A stretch of DNA of 64,000 nucleotides from Nocardioides solisilvae (GTDB lineage Bacteria > Actinomycetota > Actinomycetes > Propionibacteriales > Nocardioidaceae), in NCBI RefSeq assembly GCF_003194625.1, contig NZ_QHKX01000002.1, positions 992,001-1,056,000 of the forward strand, given 5' to 3'. Position numbers and translations under genes: made by a program. A model generated the notes under the pieces. It made no database searches. It was given only the letters and a program-made list of their open reading frames with translations, and was not told where the DNA came from. Shown here piece after piece: positions 21,097 to 29,535 of the stretch (positions within the stretch are counted from its first letter, which is position 1; every line of letters starts with the position of its first letter).

Positions 21097-22464
21097 CTAC
21101 CGCGGAGCCACGGCACCAGCACGATCACGGCGTACGTCGGGGGCGATCGCCAGGATGCCCAGCAGCGGGAGCACGGCCAGGACGAGCAGGCTGCCCGGGA
21201 TGCCCAGCACCTCGCCGAGCCCGGCGACGACGGCCGACCCGACGCTGCCGCCGACGAGGAAGACCAGGGAGGCGATCCCCAACGCGGCTCCGCGGACGAC
21301 GTCGGGGACCGTGTCGCTGACCGTGGCGATCATCGCGGGCTGCCCGAGCCCGAAGGCGAAGGTGGTGAGCACGACGGCGACCGAGACGGCGACCGGCCAC
21401 GCCTGGGCGGTCGCCAGCGCCGAGACGAGCAGCGACCCGGCGGCCACCAGCGCCGCGACGACCAGGGTCTGCGGACCCCCGCGGGCCGCGAGCAGCCGCG
21501 ACGTGGCGCGCGGGACGACGAGGGCGACCACGGCGCTCGGCAGCAGGAGCACGCCGACCTCCCAGGCGGCCCAGCCGTCGTCGACCAGCGCGGCCGGCAC
21601 CCCGACGAGCATCGCGAACCACGAGGCCGGCATCGCCGCCGCGGCCAGGGCCGAGCGGACCACGGTCCCGTTGCGGATCACCGACGCCGGCAGGAAGCCG
21701 TGCGGGTGCCGGCGCACCCGGCGGGCAACCAGCGGCGTGCCCAGGACCAGCAGCGCGGCGCCCACCGCCGCGACGACGACACCGGTGGAGGGCGACTGCA
21801 CGACCATCACGAGCCCGGCCGAGGTGCCGGCGACGAGCACGGCACCCACGAGGTCGAGCCGCGCGCCGGAGCCGCCGCCGGCGACCGTCTGCCAGAGGAA
21901 GGGCAGCACGAGCAGCCCGAGGACCGGCAACGCCATCACGGCCCGCCAGTCGACCGCGTGCTCGACGGCGCCCCCGACCAGGGGACCCACGCAGCTGACG
22001 GCCGCGGCCACGGCGGCCAGCCGCCCGAGCGCGAGGCCGCGCACCTCCCCCTCGTAGCGCGCGCTGAGCACGGTGACGCCCAGCGTCGGTACGGCGGCCG
22101 CCCCGGCGCCCTGCAGCACGCGGGCGCCGAGCAGCAGCTCGAACGACGTGGCCACGGTGGCGCCCAGGGCACCGACGGTCATCAGCCCGACGCCCACGAG
22201 GAGCGGGATCCGCACCCCGACCAGGTCGGAGACCCGCCCGTAGACCGGGGTCGCCACGGCGAGGAAGAGGACGTAGGCGCTGATCGTCCAGGCGGCGACG
22301 CCGACGGAGGTGTCGAACTCGGACGCCACCGCCGGCAGCGCGATCGCCGCCGAGGAGGAGCCCATGCCGGCCAGCCCGAAGAGGAGGCCGAGCAGCAGGG
22401 AGACGCGGCGCGCGTCCTGGAGCGGGGTCACGCCGGAGGCCAACGGGGAAGGCGCCGGCCGCAT
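21097..22464 (-). CDS. MFS drug-efflux-type transporter (DHA2-like)
   Basis: The 455-residue protein has 12-14 hydrophobic helices. The first helices carry MGSSSAAIALPAVASEF, and the loop after helix 2 reads YGRVSDLVGVR, the motif A of the major facilitator family; GARVLQGAGAAAVPT is a motif typical of proton-driven exporters. It likely expels a small hydrophobic compound through the membrane. It begins 28 bp after the XRE-TetR gene, which suggests local repression and an inducible export system with the downstream SDR. Confidence 0.88.
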   Translation of the reverse strand: MRPAPSPLASGVTPLQDARRVSLLLGLLFGLAGMGSSSAAIALPAVASEFDTSVGVAAWTISAYVLFLAVATPVYGRVSDLVGVRIPLLVGVGLMTVGALGATVATSFELLLGARVLQGAGAAAVPTLGVTVLSARYEGEVRGLALGRLAAVAAAVSCVGPLVGGAVEHAVDWRAVMALPVLGLLVLPFLWQTVAGGGSGARLDLVGAVLVAGTSAGLVMVVQSPSTGVVVAAVGAALLVLGTPLVARRVRRHPHGFLPASVIRNGTVVRSALAAAAMPASWFAMLVGVPAALVDDGWAAWEVGVLLLPSAVVALVVPRATSRLLAARGGPQTLVVAALVAAGSLLVSALATAQAWPVAVSVAVVLTTFAFGLGQPAMIATVSDTVPDVVRGAALGIASLVFLVGGSVGSAVVAGLGEVLGIPGSLLVLAVLPLLGILAIAPDVRRDRAGAVAPR

Positions 22465-22492
22465 TCCCCGGGGGCAACGGGGACGGCTGGTG

Positions 22493-23374
22493 TCACTTCC
22501 CGGCCCCGACCGCCCCGACCGCCCCGAGGCTGAACGCGACGTACTGCGCGGCGACCTGCTCGGGGGTGTAGAGGCCCCCCGGGCGGTACCAGCTGGCGAT
22601 CCCCTGGCACATCGTGACCACCGCGCGGGCAGCGGCCCGGGGCTCCGTGGTGGTGAAGACGCCCTCCTCGACGCCGAGCTCGACCTCGTCGTCGACCAGG
22701 TGCTGCTGCTCGCTGCGGATTCCGGCGTGCCGGCGCCGGTCCCGGGTCGGGAGCGCCCGCATCTCGCTGGTGCCGAGGAAGGAGAGCTCCGGCCGGTGGG
22801 CGTGGAAGAGCGAGAGCGCCTCGACGAGGTGGACGAACCGCTCCCGCGTGTTCGTGCCCTCCTCGCGGGCCGCGTGGCTGCGGGCCAGCAGGTCGTCCAT
22901 GCCGAGGTCGAAGAGCGCGCTGAGCATCGCCTGCTTGCCCGGGTAGTAGTGGTAGAGCCCGGGGACCGACAGGCCGGCCCGCCGGGCGATGTCGCGCACG
23001 GACGACCCGTGGAACCCCTTCTCGGTGAAGGACTGGAGCGCGCCGCGGAGGGCGACGTCGAGGTCCAGCGGCGGGAAGTCGCGCCACTGCAGCTGCTCGT
23101 CGGGCGCGGGACGGGGCCCGCCGTCGACGGCGAGCTCGGGGTGCAACCGCCGGGGGTCCACGTCGAGCGCGGTGGCCAGGGAGAGGGCGCGCTCGGCGCT
23201 CAGCGCCGTCTTGCCGGTCTCGAGCTGGCTCAGCGTCGCGGCGCTCACCCGGGCACGCTCGCCGAGCTCGCGCAGGCTCAGACCGCGCTCCTTGCGGACG
23301 GCGCGCAGGGCCTCGCCTGCGCCGCCCGGTTCCTGGGGGGCGCCCGGCGGAGCGGACGTCGACAGATCGGTCAC
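22493..23374 (-). CDS. Double-HTH regulator: XRE domain fused to TetR domain
   Basis: The 293-residue protein has two DNA-binding modules. Residues about 20-75 form a Cro/CI-type HTH (LRAVRKERGLSLRELGERA, VSAATLSQLETGK). Residues about 105-155 form a TetR HTH (GFHGSSVRDIARRAGLSVP, YHYYPGKQAML) followed by a TetR ligand domain ending WYRPGGLYTPEQVA. A normal TetR has only one. GTG 23374 is chosen because TACGGT ends six bases upstream (leaderless type); GTG 23392 is an alternative. It precedes the exporter gene and is divergent from the acyl-CoA dehydrogenase gene, with two inverted repeats between. Confidence 0.88.
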   Translation of the reverse strand: MTDLSTSAPPGAPQEPGGAGEALRAVRKERGLSLRELGERARVSAATLSQLETGKTALSAERALSLATALDVDPRRLHPELAVDGGPRPAPDEQLQWRDFPPLDLDVALRGALQSFTEKGFHGSSVRDIARRAGLSVPGLYHYYPGKQAMLSALFDLGMDDLLARSHAAREEGTNTRERFVHLVEALSLFHAHRPELSFLGTSEMRALPTRDRRRHAGIRSEQQHLVDDEVELGVEEGVFTTTEPRAAARAVVTMCQGIASWYRPGGLYTPEQVAAQYVAFSLGAVGAVGAGK

Positions 23375-23434
23375 GTTCAGACCGTACCGCACTTGAAGAT
23401 CAGACGCTCGGGCGAACTGAACAGAAACTCTAGT

Positions 23435-23454
23435 CGTGTGGGCCTAGACACACG
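23435..23454. promoter_or_regulatory. Inverted repeat in divergent promoter region
   Basis: CGTGTG and CACACG arms are separated by 8 bp. It lies between the XRE-TetR and acyl-CoA dehydrogenase starts and is a candidate operator. Confidence 0.4.
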
Positions 23455-23472
23455 GTTTCGTTCGGCTTAATC

Positions 23473-23495
23473 TAGCGATCACTCAGTCATCGCTA
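23473..23495. promoter_or_regulatory. Inverted repeat close to the acyl-CoA dehydrogenase start
   Basis: TAGCGAT and ATCGCTA arms (7 bp, perfect) are separated by 9 bp. It lies 15 bp before the ATG at 23511. A second candidate operator for the neighbouring XRE-TetR protein. Confidence 0.5.
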
Positions 23496-23510
23496 AACAA
23501 AGGGAATGCC

Positions 23511-24767
23511 ATGGACTTCGACCTGCCCCCCGCGCTGACGGACTTCCTCGCGGAGCTCGACGCCTTCATCGAATCTGAGATCAAGCCGCTGGAGGAGAAG
23601 CACCCGCAGTACTTCGACCACCGTCGCGAGTGGGCCAGGACCAACTGGGAGGCCGACGGCGTCCCCGCCCAGGAATGGGAGGACCTGCTGGCCGAGATGA
23701 AGCGCCGCGCCGACCAGGCCGGTCTCTTCCGCTACGCGCTGCCGAAGGAGCTCGGCGGCCGCGGCGCCAGCAACCTCGAGATGGCCGTCGTCCGCGAACA
23801 CCTCGCCGCCAAGGGCCTGGGGCTGCACAACGACCTCCAGAACGAGTCGTCGATCGTCGCCAACCTCCCCTTCGCGCTGATCGTCCACGAGTTCGGCACC
23901 CAGGAGCAGAAGGACGACCTCATCGAGGGGATGATCACCGGCACCCGCGGGGTCGCCTTCGCCCTCACCGAGCCCGACCACGGCAGCGACGCCACCTGGA
24001 TGGAGACCACCGCCAAGCGGGACGGCGACCACTGGGTCATCAACGGCCGCAAGAAGTGGAACTCCGGGGTCCACAGCGCCACCCACGACGTCGTCTTCGC
24101 CCGCACCAGCGGCAAGGACGGCGACGCCCGCGGCATCACCGCGTTCATCGTCCCCATGGACACCCCCGGCCTCGAGGTCACCAGCTACGACTGGACCTTC
24201 AACATGCCCACCGACCACGCCAACGTGTCGGTGGACGACGTCCGGGTGCCCGACTCGGCCATCCTCGGCGCCGAGGACGAGGGCCTCATGATCGCCCAGC
24301 ACTTCCTCCACGAGAACCGGATCCGCCAAGCCGCCTCCAGCCTCGGCGCCGCCCAGTACTGCATCGACCGCGCCGTCGAGCGGGCACGGGAGCGCAAGAC
24401 CTTCGGCGAGCCGCTGGCGAAGAAGCAGGCCGTCCAGTGGCCCCTGGTCGAACTGCACACCGAGGCCGAGATGGTCCGCGGCCTGGTCCGCAAGGCCGCC
24501 TGGACCCTCGACCGAGCCGGCAACCCCACCGAGGTCAGCGAGTACGTCTCCATGGCCAACTACCGGGCCAACCGCCTCGTCTGCGAGGCCGCCGACCGCG
24601 CCATGCAGGTCTTCGGCGGCGAGGGCTACTCCCGCAACCAGCCGTTCGAGCACATCTACCGCCACCACCGCCGCTACCGCATCACCGAAGGCGCCGAGGA
24701 GATCCAGATCCGCAAGGTCGCCGGCACCCTCTTCGGCTTCATGGGACGCCGCAAGCAGCAGGCCTGA
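23511..24767 (+). CDS. Acyl-CoA dehydrogenase
   Basis: This 418-residue flavoprotein has the family motifs FALTEPDHGSDA and WVINGRKKWNSG in the middle beta domain and RKTFGEPLAKKQAVQW, VFGGEGYSRNQPFEHIYRHHRRYRI at the C terminus. The catalytic base is Glu393 in RITEGAEEIQ, the MCAD-type position. The N terminus is long and acidic (KPLEEKHPQYFDHR), as in the actinobacterial FadE group acting on branched or bulky acyl-CoA. It inserts an alpha,beta double bond and passes electrons to ETF. AAAGGGA precedes the ATG. A quinone-oxidoreductase-like gene follows at 137 bp. Confidence 0.93.
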   Translation: MDFDLPPALTDFLAELDAFIESEIKPLEEKHPQYFDHRREWARTNWEADGVPAQEWEDLLAEMKRRADQAGLFRYALPKELGGRGASNLEMAVVREHLAAKGLGLHNDLQNESSIVANLPFALIVHEFGTQEQKDDLIEGMITGTRGVAFALTEPDHGSDATWMETTAKRDGDHWVINGRKKWNSGVHSATHDVVFARTSGKDGDARGITAFIVPMDTPGLEVTSYDWTFNMPTDHANVSVDDVRVPDSAILGAEDEGLMIAQHFLHENRIRQAASSLGAAQYCIDRAVERARERKTFGEPLAKKQAVQWPLVELHTEAEMVRGLVRKAAWTLDRAGNPTEVSEYVSMANYRANRLVCEAADRAMQVFGGEGYSRNQPFEHIYRHHRRYRITEGAEEIQIRKVAGTLFGFMGRRKQQA

Positions 24768-24903
24768 CCCGATCCACGCCCCGGCCCCCGTCGCCCGCAC
24801 CCCCCTGGTCACCCAGGACGGCGCGGTGGCGGGGGCCGAGGTGCGTGGCGAGCACCACGCACGACACCACACGAGAAGACACCCACGGAAAGGCGGACGA
24901 ACG

Positions 24904-25878
24904 ATGCGCGCATGGCAGGTGCAGGACCTGGGAGAGCCCGACGAGGTGATGCGGCTGGTCGAGGTGCCGGATCCGCGGCCCGCGGACGGCGAGGTGCTGG
25001 TCCGGGTCGACGCGGCCGCCCTGAACTTCCCCGACCTGCTGTTGTGCCGGGGCAAGTACCAGGAGAAGCCCGAGCTGCCCTTCACCCCCGGCCTCGAGGC
25101 CGCCGGGACGATCGTCGAGGGCCCGCGCGCCGGCGAGCAGGTCGTCGTCGCCCCGGGGCTCCCCCGCGGTGCCCTGGCCGGGTTGATCTGCGTCCCCGAG
25201 GCCGACGTGCTCCCCGTTCCCGAGGGGATGCCGCTGGTCAAGGCCGCAGCCATGCTCACGACGTACCACACCGGGTGGTCGGGCCTGCACCGTCGCGCGG
25301 CGCTGCAGGCCGGGGAGACCCTCCTCGTCCACGCGGGCGCCGGCGGCGTCGGCAGCGCGGCGATCCAGCTGGGCAAGGCCGCGGGCGCGACGGTGATCGC
25401 GACCGCCGGCGGGCCGGAGAAGGTGCAGGTCTGCCGCGACCTGGGCGCCGACGTGGTGGTCGACTACCTCGCCGAGGACTTCGTCGAGGTGGTCAAGGAG
25501 GCCACCGGCGGGCGCGGCGCCGACGTCGTCTACGACTCCGTGGGCGGCGACGTCTTCGACCGCAGCCGCAAGTGCATCGCGTTCGAGGGCCGGATCCTCG
25601 TCATCGGCTTCGCCGGCGGGCGGATCCCCGAGGTCGCGGTCAACCACGTGCTGATCAAGAACTACAGCGTGGTGGGGCTGCACCACGGCCTCTACCGGCG
25701 CTACGAGCCCACGTTGGCCCGCACCATCCAGGAGGACCTGGCCCGGCTGTGGGCCGACGGCCTGATCGACCCGCTGATCGGGGGCGAGGTCGCGATGGAG
25801 GAGGCCCCGGCGGCGCTGGCCCGCCTCGGCGACCGTGGCACGGTGGGCAAGATCGTGGTGCGACCGCACGACGCCTGA
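24904..25878 (+). CDS. Zinc-independent MDR reductase (quinone oxidoreductase/NADPH:acryloyl type)
   Basis: The 324-residue protein is a medium-chain dehydrogenase/reductase: GroES-like N terminus (MRAWQVQDLGEPDEVMRLVE), LNFPDLLLCRGKY, and the nucleotide motif HAGAGGVGSAAIQLGKAAGA. Catalytic-zinc ligands are absent, as in quinone oxidoreductases and enoyl reductases. It probably reduces a C=C bond or quinone with NADPH. It follows the acyl-CoA dehydrogenase gene on the same strand, which suggests work on an unsaturated CoA ester or related compound. ATG 24904 matches the family N terminus; upstream in-frame codons do not. Confidence 0.9.
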   Translation: MRAWQVQDLGEPDEVMRLVEVPDPRPADGEVLVRVDAAALNFPDLLLCRGKYQEKPELPFTPGLEAAGTIVEGPRAGEQVVVAPGLPRGALAGLICVPEADVLPVPEGMPLVKAAAMLTTYHTGWSGLHRRAALQAGETLLVHAGAGGVGSAAIQLGKAAGATVIATAGGPEKVQVCRDLGADVVVDYLAEDFVEVVKEATGGRGADVVYDSVGGDVFDRSRKCIAFEGRILVIGFAGGRIPEVAVNHVLIKNYSVVGLHHGLYRRYEPTLARTIQEDLARLWADGLIDPLIGGEVAMEEAPAALARLGDRGTVGKIVVRPHDA

Positions 25879-25899
25879 GCGGTGCGCCGCCCGGCACGG

Positions 25900-25943
25900 C
25901 ACGACGAAGGGGACGGACCGCGTGGTCCGTCCCCTTCGTCGTG
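25900..25943. terminator. Bidirectional intrinsic terminator
   Basis: A perfect 20-bp stem (25900-25919 with 25924-25943) with a 4-nt loop lies between two convergent genes. No U-tract follows, as usual in high-GC Actinobacteria. Confidence 0.85.
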
Positions 25944-25968
25944 AGCCGTACGTCGTGCGTGGGGCGGC

Positions 25969-27099
25969 TCAGCTGCCCACGAGCTCCTCCTCGTCGACCG
26001 CGGCGGACCGGCCGCCCACGGTGGGTGCCCCCTGCCCGCTGAGCAGGCCGCGCTTGCCCGGGACCCGGTCGACCACGGGCCGCAGCGCGGCCCGGGCCAG
26101 GCCCGCGATCCCGAAGGGCATCACGAACATGAAGATGATCAGCGAGAGGCCGTAGACCATGCCCGCGGCCGCCTGGTTGATCCCGGCCGTCCACTCCGGC
26201 ACGTAGGTGATGAAGAAGGCGCCGAAGACCGCGCCGCTGATCGTGCCGAGGCCGCCGACGACGATGAGCGAGATGAACGCGATCGCCATCACGAGGCCGA
26301 AGGAGTCGGGCCCGACGAACTGGACGACGTAGACGTAGAGCACGCCGCCGACGCCGGTGTAGGCGGCGCTGATCGCGAAGACCATGGTCTTGGTCCGTGA
26401 GCTGCGCACCCCGAGCGTGCGGGCGACGGTCTCGTTGTCGCGGACCGCCACCAGCGAGCGGCCGATCCGGCCGGTGGAGAGGCGCCGGGTGAGGATCCAC
26501 GCCACCAGCACGCCGACCAGGCACAGCAGGTAGACCCACTGGTCGCGCTCCAGGCCGGTCCACTCCGGCGGCTGGGCCGTGTAGAGGTTGATCCCCTCCT
26601 GGCCCTTGGTGAAGTCGTCGAGCCGCTTGATCGCCGAGGGCGTCACGATGGCCAGGGCCAGGGTGACGAGCGCCAGCTGCAGGCCCTGGAGCCGCAGCGC
26701 CGGTAGCCCGAAGAGGTAGCCGAGGACGAAGGTGACCACGACCGCGACCGGGAGCACCGCCAGGTAGTGCCAGCCGTCCTGGATCGCCACGGCCGCCACG
26801 TAGGCCCCGGTGGCGAAGAAGGCGCTGTGGCCCAGGGAGATCTGGCCGTTGAAGCCGGTCAGCAGGTTGAGCCCCATGCCGACGATCGCGTAGATCATCA
26901 CCATGCTGAGGTCGAAGTTGACGTAGGGCTGCACGTAGAGCGGCAGCAGCGCCGCGACTCCCGCCACGAGGCAGAAGGTCGCCACCCGCAGCCAGGTCGG
27001 CGCGTCCAACGGCGCGTGCGGCTCGCGCAGCCGCGCCAGCTGCTGGCGGACGGCGCCGAACGCCCCCATCCCGCCTGAGGTCCTGCGCTCGTCGCTCAT
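25969..27099 (-). CDS. livM: Branched-chain amino acid type ABC permease (LivM-like)
   Basis: The 376-residue membrane protein has about ten helices and the LivM signature region IYAIVGMGLNLLTGFNGQISLGHSAFFATGAY, plus the coupling loop RDNETVARTLGVRSSRTK. It pairs with LivH to form the channel of a HAAT-family importer. Its ATG overlaps the LivH stop by 4 bp (ATGA). It is the last gene of the liv operon and ends at a strong terminator. The transported compound cannot be told from the permease. Confidence 0.94.
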   Translation of the reverse strand: MSDERRTSGGMGAFGAVRQQLARLREPHAPLDAPTWLRVATFCLVAGVAALLPLYVQPYVNFDLSMVMIYAIVGMGLNLLTGFNGQISLGHSAFFATGAYVAAVAIQDGWHYLAVLPVAVVVTFVLGYLFGLPALRLQGLQLALVTLALAIVTPSAIKRLDDFTKGQEGINLYTAQPPEWTGLERDQWVYLLCLVGVLVAWILTRRLSTGRIGRSLVAVRDNETVARTLGVRSSRTKTMVFAISAAYTGVGGVLYVYVVQFVGPDSFGLVMAIAFISLIVVGGLGTISGAVFGAFFITYVPEWTAGINQAAAGMVYGLSLIIFMFVMPFGIAGLARAALRPVVDRVPGKRGLLSGQGAPTVGGRSAAVDEEELVGS

Positions 27100-27983
27100 A
27101 CCCGTGCCACCGTCCTGCTCCCGAAGAGCCCCTCAGGCTTGAAGAGGAGGACCGCCATGATGATGATCAGGGCGACCGCCTGCTTGAAGTCGTTGCCGAT
27201 GATGTCGATGTAGGTGCCGGCCATGTTCTCCAGCACGCCGACCAGCAGCCCGCCGATGAGCGCTCCCACCGGGCTGTCGAAGCCGCCCAGCGTCGCGGCG
27301 GCGAACGCGTAGAGCAGCATCGCGGCCATCATGTTGGGTTGCAGGAAGAGCTGCGGCGCCGCGAGCGCGCCGACCAGGGCACCGATCGCCCCGGCCAGGC
27401 CCCAGCCGAGCATCAGCATCCGGCCGACCGGGATGCCCGAGAGCCGGGCCGACTCCGGGTTGCTGGCCGCGGCCCGCATGTCCAGGCCCAGCCGCGTCTT
27501 CTGGAAGAGGAAGTAGAGCAGCACCGACATGACGGCGACGGCCAGGATGATGCCCAGCGCCTGCCGCGACATCGCGGAGGCGCCGACGTCGACCACGCCC
27601 TCGCCGAAGACCGGCGGCACCTGCTTGGTGAGGTAGCCCCACGTCCAGCCCGCCCCGCTGGTCAGCACGAGCATGAGCCCCAGGGTCACGATGATCAGCG
27701 ACAGGTGGGCGGCCGCAGTGGTGCCGAAGGGGCGGATCAGGACCCGCTCCACGCCGGCGCCGAAGGCGAAGGCGATGAGCATCGAGAGCCCGATCGCCAG
27801 GACCAGCGGCACGCCCCACGTGTGGGCCTGCCAGGTGAGGAAGGCCGCGAACATCGCCATCTCGCCCTGGGCGAAGTTGACGATGCCGGAGGCCCGGTAG
27901 ACCAGGACGACGCTCAGCGCGAGCGCGCCGTACAGCGCGCCGGTGGCGAGGCCGTCCAGCAGCTGTTGGAGGAAGAGCTCCAT
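27096..27983 (-). CDS. livH: Branched-chain amino acid type ABC permease (LivH-like)
   Basis: The 295-residue protein starts with FLQQLLDGLATGALYGALALS and contains VLVYRASGIVNFAQGEMAMF, both typical of LivH, with about eight helices and a coupling loop PESARLSGIPVGRM. It forms the heterodimer with LivM in the inner membrane. It begins 47 bp after the LivF ATPase gene and overlaps livM by 4 bp. No anomaly is seen. Confidence 0.94.
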   Translation of the reverse strand: MELFLQQLLDGLATGALYGALALSVVLVYRASGIVNFAQGEMAMFAAFLTWQAHTWGVPLVLAIGLSMLIAFAFGAGVERVLIRPFGTTAAAHLSLIIVTLGLMLVLTSGAGWTWGYLTKQVPPVFGEGVVDVGASAMSRQALGIILAVAVMSVLLYFLFQKTRLGLDMRAAASNPESARLSGIPVGRMLMLGWGLAGAIGALVGALAAPQLFLQPNMMAAMLLYAFAAATLGGFDSPVGALIGGLLVGVLENMAGTYIDIIGNDFKQAVALIIIMAVLLFKPEGLFGSRTVARV

Positions 27984-28030
27984 CTCAAGACTCCTTCGTG
28001 GGGGTCGCCGGCCGCAGGGGCACGGCTGCC

Positions 28031-28738
28031 TCAGTAGCCGAGGTAGGCACGACGGATGTCGTCGTTGTCGCGGAGCTCCTGGGCGGTGCCGGAGGAGACC
28101 ATGCGGCCCGCCTCGAGCAGCATCGCGGTGCTCCCGATGTCCAGCGCGAGGTGCGCGTTCTGCTCGACGATCAGCATCGCCGTCCCGGTCTCGGCGTTGA
28201 TCCGGCCCAGGGACGCGAAGAGGTCCCGGGTCGTGTTGGGCGCCAGGCCCAGCGACGGCTCGTCGAGCAGCAGCAGCCGGGGGCCGGGCATCAGGGCCCG
28301 GGCCACGGCGAGCATCTGCTGCTCACCGCCGCTGAGGCTGCCCGCCTGCTGGGTGCGCCGGTCGCCGAGCCTGGGGAAGATCTCGTACCACTTGCCGATC
28401 TCCGCCTTCTCGTCGCCGCGGGACAGGTGGGCCCCGATCCGCAGGTTCTCCTCCACCGTCATGTTGGCGAAGGTCCCGCGGCCCTGCGGCACGTGGGAGA
28501 CCCCGAGCGCGGCGATCCGCTCGCTGGGCAGGCCGAGCAGCTGCCGCCCGTCGAGGGTGGCCCGGCCGCGACCCTTGATGATCCCCGAGAGCGCGCGGAG
28601 CAGGGTGGTCTTCCCGGCGCCGTTGGCGCCGAGCACCACCGCGACCTGTCCCTGCTCGACGGTGAGGCTGACGTCGCGCAGCACCTCCACGGGGCCGTAG
28701 CCCGCGTGCAGGCCCTGCACCTCCAGCAGCGTGCTCAT
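28031..28738 (-). CDS. livF: ABC transporter ATP-binding protein (LivF-like)
   Basis: The 235-residue ATPase has Walker A GANGAGKTT, the signature LSGGEQQML, and Walker B RLLLLDEPSLGLAP. The GRATLDGRQLLGLP and VPQGRGTFANMTVEENL segments mark the LivF branch. Its start overlaps the LivG stop (ATGA). Together with LivG it drives HAAT-type import. Confidence 0.94.
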   Translation of the reverse strand: MSTLLEVQGLHAGYGPVEVLRDVSLTVEQGQVAVVLGANGAGKTTLLRALSGIIKGRGRATLDGRQLLGLPSERIAALGVSHVPQGRGTFANMTVEENLRIGAHLSRGDEKAEIGKWYEIFPRLGDRRTQQAGSLSGGEQQMLAVARALMPGPRLLLLDEPSLGLAPNTTRDLFASLGRINAETGTAMLIVEQNAHLALDIGSTAMLLEAGRMVSSGTAQELRDNDDIRRAYLGY

Positions 28739-29532
28739 GCGGCACCTCCCAGGTAGGCCTCGATGACGGCGGGGTCGGACCGGACGGCGTCGGGCCGCCC
28801 GTCGGCGATCTTGCGGCCGAGGTTGAGGACGACGACCTGGTCGGAGACGCTCATGACCATCGCCATGTGGTGCTCCACGAGGAGCACGGAGAGACCGCGC
28901 TCGTCGCAGAGCCGGCGGATCGTGCCTGCCAGCTCGAGCACCTCCTCGTGGATCAGGCCGTTGGCCGGCTCGTCCAGCATGAGCAGCTCGGGGGACGCCA
29001 TGAGGGCCCGCGCCAGCTCGACGCGCTTGAGGGTGCCGTACGGCAGCCCGGCGGCGAGCTTGTCGGAGACGTCGGAGAGGCCCAGGTCGGCCAGGAGCTC
29101 CCGGGCCGCGGCGACCTCCTTGCGCTCCTCGCGGCGGACCAGCGGCAGGCCGAGCCCGCTCGGGCCGAAGCCCGAGCGGGTCCGGTGGTAGCCACCGGCC
29201 AGGACGTTCTCCAGCACCGTCATCGAGCCGAAGAGGCCCAGGTTCTGGAACGTCCGGGCGATCCCCGCCGACGCGATCTGCTCGGTGCGGAGCCCGAGCA
29301 GGTCGACGCCGGCGAGGGTGATCGAGCCGGAGTCCGGCTGGTAGAGCCGGCTGATGCAGTTGAACAGGGTGGTCTTGCCGGCCCCGTTCGGCCCGATCAG
29401 CCCGCAGATCTCACCGCGCCGCAGGTCGAACGAGGGCCCGTCGAGCGCCGTCACCCCGCCGAACCGGAGGTGGACGTCGCGGACCGAGAGGAACGGCTCC
29501 GCCGACCCACCGCGGGTCGTGGACTCGGCCAT
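28735..29532 (-). CDS. livG: ABC transporter ATP-binding protein (LivG-like)
   Basis: The 265-residue ATPase has Walker A GPNGAGKTT, the LivG-specific FNCISRLYQPDSGSITL and IARTFQNLGLF parts, and the C-terminal LNLGRKIADGRP...VIEAYLG. The signature region reads LPYGTLKRVELARALM, with PYG replacing LSG, which is frequent in LivG. It starts 3 bp after the binding-protein gene and overlaps livF. Confidence 0.94.
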   Translation of the reverse strand: MAESTTRGGSAEPFLSVRDVHLRFGGVTALDGPSFDLRRGEICGLIGPNGAGKTTLFNCISRLYQPDSGSITLAGVDLLGLRTEQIASAGIARTFQNLGLFGSMTVLENVLAGGYHRTRSGFGPSGLGLPLVRREERKEVAAARELLADLGLSDVSDKLAAGLPYGTLKRVELARALMASPELLMLDEPANGLIHEEVLELAGTIRRLCDERGLSVLLVEHHMAMVMSVSDQVVVLNLGRKIADGRPDAVRSDPAVIEAYLGGAA

Positions 29533-29535
29533 GGG

